12,063 nucleotides of DNA from Thermodesulfobacteriota bacterium (GTDB taxonomy: Bacteria > Desulfobacterota > Dissulfuribacteria > Dissulfuribacterales > UBA3076): the NCBI GenBank assembly GCA_003645605.1, contig QNAY01000008.1, forward strand, positions 1 to 12,063, given 5' to 3'. This document shows, piece by piece, positions 1 to 5,738 of the stretch (the first letter of the stretch is position 1; every line of letters begins with the position of its first letter). The notes under the pieces are model-generated. The model was not told the DNA's origin and did no database searches. It saw only the letters and a program-made list of their open reading frames with translations. Position numbers and translations under genes: made by a program.

Positions 1-26
1 ATTAGCCGCCTTCGGCGGGACTTCTC

Positions 27-70
27 TGACAGGATGAACAAGATTTACATGATTTTCATTTATCCTGTCA
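27..70. repeat. inverted repeat TGACAGGAT / ATCCTGTCA
   Basis: TGACAGGAT at 27-35 is exactly complementary to ATCCTGTCA at 62-70, giving a 9-bp stem around a 26-base AT-rich loop. The right arm is followed by seven A residues on the + strand, so on the - strand a T run precedes the stem; it is not a canonical + strand terminator. The right arm lies inside the direct repeat that recurs at about 411-447. Confidence 0.55.
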
Positions 71-98
71 AAAAAATGGAAATTCCTATACTGTCAAG
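62..98 (+). repeat. direct repeat, copy 1
   Basis: This block shares ATCCTGTC, an A run, TGGAAATTC and TATACT, in the same order and spacing, with 411-447. About 30 of 37 positions match by eye. It lies about 350 bases upstream of copy 2. The stretch between the copies has no recognisable gene, so the pair could mark the ends of a decayed element or simply be two members of a dispersed family. Confidence 0.5.
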
Positions 99-333
99 TT
101 GCTGATATTCTTTTCGTGTTTTCAGTATTTCGTGCTTTCGTGATAATTCTTTTCCTTTTCGTGTGTTGCACAATCTGACCCGTAACCGCACAGATCGAAT
201 TTTTTTCTACTCGATATTTTAATTTGACCATTGCATTGTGCACAGCAAGAAGTACGTTCCAATTTTGTCTTAGCCCTTCGATATTGCATATTTTTGGATT
301 TGTGGTGTTAGGTTTCGCTTCGCTAATCAACAA
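94..333 (-). other. doubtful 79-codon open frame, probably not a gene
   Basis: The open frame begins with ATG at 333 and ends at 94. Its last third is Lys/Arg/Thr-rich and is the translation of the TTTCGTG-type octamer tract, which argues against a functional C-terminus. The middle (for example the segment NWNVLLAVHNA) is less repetitive and could be a scrap of a decayed gene. I do not recognise a family. There is no neighbouring gene on this strand to form an operon with it. Confidence 0.15.
112..143. repeat. octamer tandem tract, unit TTTCGTGN
   Basis: Four consecutive 8-base units can be read: 112-119, 120-127, 128-135 and 136-143. Three begin TTTCGTG and one is TTTCAGT. A further TTTCGTG occurs at 157-163. 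The tract belongs to a set of short-period intergenic tracts with different units found throughout the window. Confidence 0.6.
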
Positions 334-346
334 TCAACAATCCAAC
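325..346. repeat. heptamer tandem tract, unit AATCAAC
   Basis: AATCAAC occurs at 325-331 and 332-338, followed by a third, diverged unit (AATCCAAC, 339-346). It is short, but it has the same 7-8 base period as the other intergenic tracts. Confidence 0.5.
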
Positions 347-410
347 GGGACATGGTATTTGGCCCGAGACCTTCCTGGGTCAACGGAAGAAAGGTAACCC
401 TGAACGGTTC

Positions 411-447
411 ATCCTGTCTCAAAAATGGAAATTCTTATACTATTGAA
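411..447 (+). repeat. direct repeat, copy 2
   Basis: This is the second copy of the 62-98 block. It ends within three bases of the ABC ATPase start codon, so this repeat supplies the whole immediate upstream region of that gene, including a TATACT hexamer that could act as a -10 box. Confidence 0.5.
436..441 (+). promoter_or_regulatory. possible -10 box (TATACT) of a near-leaderless ABC transcript
   Basis: TATACT is one change from the TATAAT consensus. The ATG of the ATPase lies only eight bases downstream, so a transcript started here would have almost no leader. That would fit the lack of any Shine-Dalgarno sequence before this ATG. No good -35 hexamer is seen at the expected distance, so the call is weak. 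Confidence 0.2.
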
Positions 448-449
448 TT

Positions 450-1232
450 ATGACACAACAAACTGAGTTCAATCAGGAGCTTGTTGCGGAAAAGGCCCTT
501 GTTGCCAGGGAAGTGGTAAAAGTCTATAAAGGGTCATCCAGTCCCGCGCTTAATGGTCTTAATATTTCCGTAAACCAAGGAGAAATCTTTGGGCTTTTGG
601 GCCCCAACGGAGCTGGAAAGACCACTGCTATCTCCATTATGAGTACTTTGCTACGGCCCACCAGAGGTAGCATAACTATTTATGGGATTGATATCGTCAG
701 ATATCCGAATGAAGCAAAGAAGTTGCTGAGTCTTGTGCCACAAGAAATTGCCCTTTATCCTAATCTGACCGCACGGGAAAACCTGCGGTATTTCGGCCGG
801 CTGTATGGTTTGCGTAGTCAACAACTTGAAAACAGGATTTGGGAAAGTCTTGAACTAGTCGGGTTAAAAGAAAGGGGTGACGAGCGGGTTTTTACTTTTT
901 CCGGGGGGATGAAGCGGCGTGCCAATCTGGCCGCAGGCATATTGAGCAAACCCCGGCTCCTTTTTCTTGACGAGCCAACTGTCGGCATTGATTCTCAGTC
1001 ACGGAATATGATTCTGGAAAAACTCGCATTGCTCAAGAATACCGGAACGTCCATGGTCTATACGACCCATTACATGGAAGAGGCAGAACTTCTTTGCTCT
1101 TCTATTGTCATCATTGACAAGGGGCAGAGCATTGCTGAAGGCAATCCACAAGAACTGATCAACCGGACTCCCGGATGTTCCAGCCTGCAAGACCTGTTTT
1201 TCGCCATGACCGGAAAAAGTATCAGGGATTGA
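450..1232 (+). CDS. ABC exporter ATP-binding subunit (ABC-2 / drug-lipid exporter class)
   Basis: This is the nucleotide-binding subunit of an ABC exporter and hydrolyses ATP at the inner face of the cytoplasmic membrane. All core motifs are intact: Walker A GPNGAGKT (51-58), Q-loop Gln98, signature SGGMKRR (151-157), Walker B LLFLDEP (170-176) and the H-loop His207. The short linker TVGID after Walker B and the 260-residue length fit the family that pairs with ABC-2 permeases (drug, lipid or polysaccharide export). The start at 450 has no Shine-Dalgarno sequence; about 20 residues precede the first strand of the domain, which is normal. The permease gene follows after 44 bases, so the two form a transporter. 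The substrate cannot be read from the sequence. The downstream carrier protein and methyltransferase hint at an acyl or lipid-like product. Confidence 0.93.
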   Translation: MTQQTEFNQELVAEKALVAREVVKVYKGSSSPALNGLNISVNQGEIFGLLGPNGAGKTTAISIMSTLLRPTRGSITIYGIDIVRYPNEAKKLLSLVPQEIALYPNLTARENLRYFGRLYGLRSQQLENRIWESLELVGLKERGDERVFTFSGGMKRRANLAAGILSKPRLLFLDEPTVGIDSQSRNMILEKLALLKNTGTSMVYTTHYMEEAELLCSSIVIIDKGQSIAEGNPQELINRTPGCSSLQDLFFAMTGKSIRD

Positions 1233-1238
1233 GGAACT

Positions 1239-1271
1239 CTTGAACCCCTGAACCTTTAAACCCAGAACCTG
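1239..1271. repeat. octamer tandem tract, unit NNTGAACC
   Basis: Three 8-base units and one 7-base unit follow one another: 1239-1246, 1247-1254, 1255-1262 and 1263-1269, each ending in AACC. The tract fills almost the whole gap between the ABC ATPase and permease genes and replaces any ribosome binding site for the permease. The tract at 3692-3720 uses nearly the reverse complement of this unit. Confidence 0.55.
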
Positions 1272-1276
1272 TTTTT

Positions 1277-2614
1277 ATGTTTAAACTGTACGCAACTATT
1301 TTAAAAGAGCTTCTATTGCTCAGACGAGATCGGGCCGGTCTGCTTGTGCTTTTTGTCATGCCTGCCGTGCTTGTACTTGTTGTCTCGCTGGTCCAGGAAA
1401 ACGTCCTCAAAACAATAGGTGGAACCAGTACCCGAATTCTGTTCGTAGATAAGGACCGGAACTCCCTGGTGGAAACTATAGAAAACCGGTTACGTGAATT
1501 TGGTTCCTTAGAAATCATTAAGGAGCTTGATGGGCAAAAAATTGATGAAAAATCGGCCAGAGAGGCAATTATTAATGGAGATTTCCAGTTCTGTGTTATC
1601 ATTTCGGAGGGAATTACAGAAGCTGTCAGGGAACGAGCACGGCAGTTGGTGACGAGGTCACTTTCGACAGACGACATCCCGCTTAAAAATGATATAGATG
1701 TTCCGGACCTGGTTGTTTATTTTGATCCTACCGTGCGGGGAGGCTTTCGATCAGCCGTGGTCAGTTCCCTGAACATGGCGGTCCTTAGCATGGAAATCAG
1801 AGAAAAGGTCCGGATTTTCTCTGAACTCTTGCCGAAGCAAATGAACAAGATCATCCAGGAGGCGATGGATCCGTATGTATCCGAGAAAATCGTTGAGGAT
1901 ATCCCAAAGATGAGTCTTGACTGGAGCAATCAAAATATGATGGGGATCAAAGAGAAACCGGCTTTCAGTAAGGATTTTGAAAAAATACCCACCTCTGTAC
2001 AGCAAAACGTCCCTGCCTGGGCCCTCTTTGGCATATTTTTTATCGTTGTACCAATGGCCGGTGCCCTGATCAGGGAAAGACAGGATGGGATGCAGATGCG
2101 CCTTCTGACAATGCCGGTCTCTTATCTAACCTTGCTTTCAGGTAAGGTGATAGCATATGTATTGGTTTGCCTGATCCAGTTTATATTTATTCTTATTATC
2201 GGAAAGCTGGTCCTTCCTTTTCTGGGAACCTCAACGCTGGAGATGGGCTCATCCCCAATAGCTGTTATTATGATTCTTCTCAGTTCAATTCTTGCCGCTA
2301 CAGGTTATGGCATCATGCTTGGAACAATTGCCGGAACCTATGAGCAGGCCTCCATGTTCGGCGCCATATCTGTTGTGATCGCAGCGGCTTTGGGTGGTGT
2401 TATGGTCCCTGTGTATGCTATGCCGAAAGTGATGCAGGAGATCAGCGCCTTTTCTCCTCTGGCATGGGGACTCGATGCCTTTCTGGATATATTTGTGCGG
2501 CAAGGAGACATCAAGACCGTCTTTCCTGAAATACTTCTACTGCTTTCATTCTTTGTTGGTACTATGCTAATATCGTGGTCTTATTCCTTTCGCCAAAATC
2601 GAACTGGTATATGA
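1277..2614 (+). CDS. ABC-2 type exporter permease
   Basis: This is the membrane subunit partnering the upstream ATPase. The layout is typical of ABC-2 exporters: one N-terminal membrane segment (about 21-40, preceded by the basic stretch RRDR), a large extracytoplasmic domain (about 42-245), then about five membrane segments near 247-266, 288-317, 327-350, 356-379 and 416-435. The cytoplasmic loop RERQDGMQMRLLTMPVS (266-282), between the second and third segments, is the usual coupling region of this family. At 445 residues it is a full-length subunit, probably acting as a dimer. No Shine-Dalgarno sequence precedes the ATG; the gap is an octamer repeat tract. Its stop codon overlaps the first base of a hairpin repeat (2614-2650). 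The substrate is unknown. Confidence 0.9.
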   Translation: MFKLYATILKELLLLRRDRAGLLVLFVMPAVLVLVVSLVQENVLKTIGGTSTRILFVDKDRNSLVETIENRLREFGSLEIIKELDGQKIDEKSAREAIINGDFQFCVIISEGITEAVRERARQLVTRSLSTDDIPLKNDIDVPDLVVYFDPTVRGGFRSAVVSSLNMAVLSMEIREKVRIFSELLPKQMNKIIQEAMDPYVSEKIVEDIPKMSLDWSNQNMMGIKEKPAFSKDFEKIPTSVQQNVPAWALFGIFFIVVPMAGALIRERQDGMQMRLLTMPVSYLTLLSGKVIAYVLVCLIQFIFILIIGKLVLPFLGTSTLEMGSSPIAVIMILLSSILAATGYGIMLGTIAGTYEQASMFGAISVVIAAALGGVMVPVYAMPKVMQEISAFSPLAWGLDAFLDIFVRQGDIKTVFPEILLLLSFFVGTMLISWSYSFRQNRTGI

Positions 2615-2650
2615 ATTGTGTCTGAACGGACTTTTCGTTCAGGGACTGAA
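2614..2650 (+). repeat. dispersed hairpin repeat, copy 1
   Basis: The core TGAACG-gactttt-CGTTCA forms a 6-bp stem with a 7-base loop, and the outer GT.../...AC arms add imperfect pairing (9 of 11 positions in total). Over 37 bases it matches 5321-5357 at about 31 positions in the same orientation. No T run follows on the + strand, so it does not look like a simple terminator; a REP-like dispersed element fits better. Confidence 0.6.
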
Positions 2651-2677
2651 TAAGAAGCGAAGGTTTTGAAGGAAAAT

Positions 2678-2749
2678 ATGGATGGAATCATCAGTAACAT
2701 CAGCGTTTATTCGCGGTTGGTGAATCTTAAAGGAGAATATTGTTGGTAA
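2678..2749 (+). CDS. possible 23-residue leader peptide before the ACP gene
   Basis: An ATG at 2678 is preceded by AAGGA with suitable spacing and opens a 23-codon frame (MDGIISNISVYSRLVNLKGE...) that ends with TAA at 2747-2749. The stop lies just past the TTG start of the ACP gene, and the frame contains the ACP ribosome binding site. This geometry would suit translational coupling of a gene with a weak start codon. The peptide has no recognised domain, and a frame this short can occur by chance. Confidence 0.3.
   Translation: MDGIISNISVYSRLVNLKGEYCW
2731..2735 (+). promoter_or_regulatory. ribosome binding site deciding the ACP TTG start
   Basis: AGGAG (within AAAGGAGA) lies 4 bases before the TTG at 2740 and 7 bases before the TTG at 2743. 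An in-frame TAA at 2728-2730 blocks any earlier start, and the frame holds no later ATG. One of these two TTG codons is therefore very probably the start; the second has the better spacing. Confidence 0.65.
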
Positions 2750-3018
2750 CTGGAGGACTGGAAAAAGAACTCGGTGATTTGATAGTTAAAATTTGCAATG
2801 TTTCCAACCCGATACCGGATGCTTTGTTACCGGACGCTCCGCTGATAGGACCTGATTCTCCTCTGGGCCTTGATTCTCTTGACGCTGTAGAAATCGTAGT
2901 AGCAGTTCAGAAGGAATATGGAGTGCATATTGATGCCCAAGAAACAGGTCGCAGAGTTTTAGAGTCACTTAGGACCCTTGCGGATTTTATTAGGAGACAA
3001 AGCAAGGCCGAGCGATGA
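2740..3018 (+). CDS. acyl carrier protein (phosphopantetheine-binding)
   Basis: This is a stand-alone acyl carrier protein of about 92 residues that would carry a growing or finished acyl chain as a phosphopantetheine thioester. The attachment motif is GLDSLDAVEI with Ser46 as the modified residue, followed by the usual helix III/IV region ending in RTLADFIRR. The stretch before it (PDAPLIGPDSPLGLDSLD) and the SLRTLADFI ending resemble carrier proteins from specialised acyl clusters (aryl-polyene-like) more than housekeeping AcpP; this is recalled from family knowledge. The start is TTG. The gene overlaps the methyltransferase by ATGA, so translation is probably coupled. An AcpS able in principle to activate it lies on the other strand at 5303-5734. 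Confidence 0.85.
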   Translation: MLVTGGLEKELGDLIVKICNVSNPIPDALLPDAPLIGPDSPLGLDSLDAVEIVVAVQKEYGVHIDAQETGRRVLESLRTLADFIRRQSKAER

Positions 3019-3683
3019 AACGGATCCCTGAGCCTGAATTGATGAACACTGAAAGGCAGGCCAGAGCCTATGCAATGGCCAACTTCAATAATCCGAACTG
3101 GTTGTTTGTTGAACATTTTAAAAATAGTTTTTTTGAAAAGGAGATAATCGGTACAATCCTGGATTTGGGGTGTGGTCCTGCCGACATCACCGTGCGTTTT
3201 GCAAGGTTTTTCCCAAAATGTCATATACATGGTGTGGACGGCGCTGAAAGTATGTTGAAATACGGGCAAGCTGCAGTCACAAAGGCCGGCCTGACCGACC
3301 GCATCCGCCTTATTCATGGCCGTCTGCCTGATGTGCAAATGCCTCTTGCCGAATATGATGCCATTATCTCCAGCCACCTCTTGCATCATTTTGCTTCACC
3401 CATGGTGTTATGGGAGACTATCAAAACCTTTAGCAAGAGGGGTGCACCGATTATGATAATGGATATAATTCGACCTCGAAACAAAGAGGAAGCAGGCGCC
3501 ATTGTCGAAAAATATATGGGCGATGAATCGGCTATTCTGAAAAAAGATTTCTTTAGCTCGTTATTGGCTGCCTATAGGGTAGGAGAGGTACAAGAACAGC
3601 TTAGGCAAGCCGACTTAGTCAGTCATCTGTCAATTAGAATGGTGAGCAGGATCCAAATGGTGGTAAAGGGAATTATATCATAA
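3015..3683 (+). CDS. class I SAM-dependent methyltransferase
   Basis: This is a soluble Rossmann-fold methyltransferase that transfers a methyl group from S-adenosylmethionine. Motif I is ILDLGCGPAD (48-57), the acidic end of strand 2 is HGVDGAESM (72-80), and the strand 4 region is YDAIISSHLLHH (114-125), as in small-molecule or lipid methyltransferases of the Methyltransf_11/25 type. The chain has 222 residues, with a short helical N-terminus and a helical C-terminal part (about 155-222) that probably covers the substrate. The ATG overlaps the ACP stop codon, so the two proteins are probably made together, and the substrate may be an ACP-bound or ACP-derived acyl compound (inference). The actual substrate is not visible from the sequence. 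Confidence 0.88.
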   Translation: MKRIPEPELMNTERQARAYAMANFNNPNWLFVEHFKNSFFEKEIIGTILDLGCGPADITVRFARFFPKCHIHGVDGAESMLKYGQAAVTKAGLTDRIRLIHGRLPDVQMPLAEYDAIISSHLLHHFASPMVLWETIKTFSKRGAPIMIMDIIRPRNKEEAGAIVEKYMGDESAILKKDFFSSLLAAYRVGEVQEQLRQADLVSHLSIRMVSRIQMVVKGIIS

Positions 3684-3691
3684 CCGTTCAC

Positions 3692-3720
3692 GGGTTCAGG
3701 GTTCAAAGGCTCAGGGTTAA
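3692..3720. repeat. heptamer tandem tract, unit GGGTTCA
   Basis: GGGTTCA occurs at 3692-3698 and 3699-3705, then AAGGCTCA at 3706-3713 and GGGTTAA at 3714-3720. It follows a copy of TAACCGTTCACG (3681-3692) directly after the methyltransferase stop. It has the same period as the other intergenic tracts and is close to the reverse complement of the 1239-1271 unit. Confidence 0.55.
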
Positions 3721-3771
3721 CCGAAAATCTAAACTGTTGATTCGTGGGTTCTGAATTGAGGCAATTTTTTC

Positions 3772-5055
3772 ATGAAGATCGAAAACCTGAGTGAATTAGA
3801 AATTAAGAGTCAATTTTCTATATTATGCGATATTAGTATGGAATTGACGAGCCCCGCGCCTCTTGAAGAGGTTCTTGAAAAAACAGCGGATTTGTTAGCG
3901 ACGTTTTTCTTTCCTGATTCGATTAGAATCTACTTGTGGTACGAAGAAATATCTAAACTAAAACTGAAGATTCAGAGAGGTCTCTCGAATAGTTTTCTAA
4001 AAGAGGTACAAGAAATCGCCTTGGGCACAGGATATTCCGGTATTGCCATTGCGCGAGGGAAACCAGTTGGCATGAATGTTTCTGAGTTTACAGATGGACA
4101 AAGAAAAGCGCTTTTTGAAAAAGAGGGGATTAAGTCTGTTCTGGCTATACCCTTGATTCTCAAAGGCTGCACAATGGGTGTGCTGAATGTGGCCAGTACC
4201 AGAAATTTTGTTTTTTTCTCAGATAAACTGAATTTTCTACATGCAGTTGGGAGCCAGATTTCTATTGCCATTAATTATGCAAGGTTATTTGAAGAAAAAA
4301 TTGAGCAAGAAAAACTAAAGGCTGCCTTAAAATTGGAAAGAACGCTTGCCCGAATCCAAAAATCGGCTGCTGTAGGAGAAATAGTAGGCAAAGTTGCTCA
4401 CGAGTTACGAAATTCTCTGATGGTTGTAGGAGGGATTGCCCAACGGCTCATGAAAAACTGCTCTCCTTTGGATAAAAAATATATTGAGATTGTCCTTTCT
4501 GAAATCTCCAGCCTGGAAACAGTTCTTTCAGATCTTGATGTCTATAATTCAGAGGAATTCCAACCGGAAGAAGTAGATCTTAATCAATTAATTAATGATT
4601 CTCTACAATTATTTCAGGGCCAATTTGAAAGAAACAATATCACGACTCAGAAATCCCTTGATAAGGCATTACCCAGAGCTTTTGTAGACCTTAAGCAAAT
4701 CAGACAGGTTTTGATTCCTATCATTAAGAACGCCCTGGAAGTAATGCCCGACGGCGGTATTTTTTCCATAAAAACACAGGTTTATAATGGGTTCGCCCAA
4801 TATATTATTGAAGATACAGGGCCACAGATACCGCAAAGTGATTTAATCAGGCTATACTGCTCCTTTGTCAGTGGCAGGCCAAGGGGAGTCGGTCTTGGGT
4901 TGGCTATTATTCAGCGAATAGTTGAGGCCAACAAAGGGACATTTTCAATAGCCAATAAAGAAAAAAATGGGGTAATTATCAAAATATGCCTTCCATTGCA
5001 GTGTATAGAGGATACCGTTTCTGATTTATCCTTGACCAGCCGTAAAGTAGCATGA
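3772..5055 (+). CDS. GAF-domain sensor histidine kinase, soluble
   Basis: The 427-residue protein has a GAF sensor domain (about 15-172), a charged helical linker (173-197), a dimerisation and phosphoacceptor helix with HELRNS and His210 (about 198-262), and a HATPase domain (about 300-408). The N box holds Asn320 (IIKNALEVMPDGG), the G1 box is EDTGPQIP with Asp348 and Gly350, and the G2 box is GVGLGLAI (372-379). The second glycine usual in G1 (DxGPGI) is Gln352 here. No membrane segment is seen, so it should sense a cytoplasmic signal. The start has GAGG ten bases upstream. No response regulator is encoded in the window, so it is an orphan kinase. The coding sequence is notably AT-rich compared with the genes around it. 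Confidence 0.9.
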   Translation: MKIENLSELEIKSQFSILCDISMELTSPAPLEEVLEKTADLLATFFFPDSIRIYLWYEEISKLKLKIQRGLSNSFLKEVQEIALGTGYSGIAIARGKPVGMNVSEFTDGQRKALFEKEGIKSVLAIPLILKGCTMGVLNVASTRNFVFFSDKLNFLHAVGSQISIAINYARLFEEKIEQEKLKAALKLERTLARIQKSAAVGEIVGKVAHELRNSLMVVGGIAQRLMKNCSPLDKKYIEIVLSEISSLETVLSDLDVYNSEEFQPEEVDLNQLINDSLQLFQGQFERNNITTQKSLDKALPRAFVDLKQIRQVLIPIIKNALEVMPDGGIFSIKTQVYNGFAQYIIEDTGPQIPQSDLIRLYCSFVSGRPRGVGLGLAIIQRIVEANKGTFSIANKEKNGVIIKICLPLQCIEDTVSDLSLTSRKVA

Positions 5056-5077
5056 TAAAAAGCAATTCGTCGATTAG

Positions 5078-5152
5078 GCCGGCATAGCTCAGTGGTAGAG
5101 CAGCTGATTCGTAATCAGCAGGTCTTCGGTTCAAGTCCGAATGCCGGCTCCA
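5078..5152 (+). tRNA. tRNA-Thr (anticodon CGT)
   Basis: The cloverleaf is complete. The acceptor arm GCCGGCA (5078-5084) pairs with TGCCGGC (5142-5148), the D arm is GCTC/GAGC, the anticodon stem GCTGA/TCAGC encloses loop TTCGTAA with anticodon CGT, and the T arm is TTCGG/CCGAA with loop TTCAAGT. The discriminator is T, and CCA is encoded (5150-5152). It reads ACG codons. It begins 22 bases after the histidine kinase stop codon. Confidence 0.95.
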
Positions 5153-5203
5153 AAAATCTGTGGTAGCATCAAGGCCTTTGCCTGTTTTCAATAGAACACA
5201 GAC

Positions 5204-5279
5204 GGGGATGTAGCTCAGTTGGGAGAGCGCCACGTTCGCAACGTGGAAGCCGGGGGTTCGAGTCCCCCCATCTCCACCA
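5204..5279 (+). tRNA. tRNA-Ala (anticodon CGC)
   Basis: The acceptor arm GGGGATG (5204-5210) pairs with CATCTCC (5269-5275) and includes the G3:U70 wobble that marks alanine tRNAs. The D arm is GCTC/GAGC, the anticodon stem CCACG/CGTGG encloses loop TTCGCAA with anticodon CGC, and the T arm is GGGGG/CCCCC with loop TTCGAGT. The discriminator is A, with encoded CCA (5277-5279). It reads GCG codons. It lies 51 bases after tRNA-Thr and is probably in the same transcript; a T run (5287-5292) follows. Confidence 0.95.
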
Positions 5280-5292
5280 CATTTCCTTTTTT

Positions 5293-5327
5293 AATTCAAA
5301 ATTCAAAATTTAGAATTCAAAATTGTG
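5293..5327. repeat. AATTCAAA-type tandem tract
   Basis: Units AATTCAAA (5293-5300), ATTCAAA (5301-5307), AATTTAG and AATTCAAA (5314-5321) follow each other with a 7-8 base period. The tract lies between tRNA-Ala and the 3' end of acpS and merges with the hairpin repeat at 5321. The last codons and the stop of acpS are inside it. Confidence 0.55.
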
Positions 5328-5734
5328 TATGAACGGCCTTTTCGTTCAGACACTAATTGGCCACTTATAATCACCACCGCAGTGGCATATTCTCCTTCAT
5401 GGGAAAGGCTGACATGCCAGTTGTTTGCTCCCAAGTCTGTTGCCTTCTTTAATGCAGAGCCGGAAAGGTGCAGCACAGGCTTTCCGGAAGGCTCATGGGC
5501 AATGGCCATCTGACGCCAGGTTACTCCGAGTCTCATGCCTGTACCCAGGGCCTTGGAGCATGCCTCCTTTGCTGCAAAACGGAGGGCAAGACCATGAGCC
5601 GGCTGTTTATGTTTCATACAGTAGGAGCATTCTTCACTGGTAAATACCCTGGATAAAAATTTCTCACCCCAACGGTTTACTGCCTTTTCAACCCTTGGGA
5701 TGTGAACCAGGTCAATTCCGAGGCCCAGGATCAT
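5303..5734 (-). CDS. acpS: holo-[acyl-carrier-protein] synthase
   Basis: AcpS transfers the 4'-phosphopantetheine group from coenzyme A to the conserved serine of carrier proteins. The N-terminal motif GLGIDLVHIPRVE (metal-binding Asp8) and the second motif RFAAKEACSKAL (Glu57, Lys60-equivalent region) are intact, and the C-terminal VSLSHEGEYATAVVI strand is present. The family core ends near residue 125. The last 17 residues here (QLVSERKGRSYTILNSKF region) are translated from a dispersed hairpin repeat and an AATTCAAA tract, so the tail is an acquired extension. The ATG lies four bases after the pdxJ stop; the pdxJ-acpS pairing is also found in E. coli. No strong ribosome binding site is seen, so coupling to pdxJ translation is likely. 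Confidence 0.93.
   Translation of the reverse strand: MILGLGIDLVHIPRVEKAVNRWGEKFLSRVFTSEECSYCMKHKQPAHGLALRFAAKEACSKALGTGMRLGVTWRQMAIAHEPSGKPVLHLSGSALKKATDLGANNWHVSLSHEGEYATAVVIISGQLVSERKGRSYTILNSKF
5321..5357 (-). repeat. dispersed hairpin repeat, copy 2, inside the acpS 3' end
   Basis: GTGTATGAACG (5325-5335) can pair with CGTTCAGACAC (5343-5353) at 10 of 11 positions around a 7-base loop. The block matches 2614-2650 at about 31 of 37 positions. On the - strand the hairpin is followed by an AT-rich stretch with several T runs, so it might also end the corA-acpS transcript, although it lies inside the coding sequence. Confidence 0.6.
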
Positions 5735-5738
5735 TAAA

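Larger units (their letters stand above)
1..449. other. repeat-rich intergenic region before the ABC operon
   Basis: No gene here is convincing. What can be seen is a 5-bp GC-rich hairpin (CCGCC at 6-10 with GGCGG at 14-18), a long inverted repeat (27-70), a pair of diverged direct repeats (about 62-98 and 411-447), and two short-period tandem tracts (112-143 and 325-346). A 79-codon minus-strand frame covers 94-333 but runs through one of these tracts. The region reads as accumulated dispersed repeats and possibly the remains of an insertion. The 3' edge probably contains the promoter of the ABC transporter genes. Confidence 0.6.

Noticed and set aside
94..333. 79-codon minus-strand frame as a real gene or transposase remnant
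   Set aside because: Its end is the translation of an octamer tract and no family or domain could be recognised. Kept only as a doubtful feature.
1222..1677. 151-codon minus-strand frame opposite the permease gene
   Set aside because: It is a shadow of the permease gene: Ser/Arg-rich, with no family features and no ribosome site.
2614..2650. Rho-independent terminator of the ABC operon
   Set aside because: The hairpin has no T run after it on the + strand, and the same sequence recurs at another locus, so a dispersed repeat is more likely.
4979..5233. 84-codon minus-strand frame containing HSDLNRRPADYESAALPLSYAG
   Set aside because: It is the antisense translation of tRNA-Thr, a well-known source of false protein predictions.
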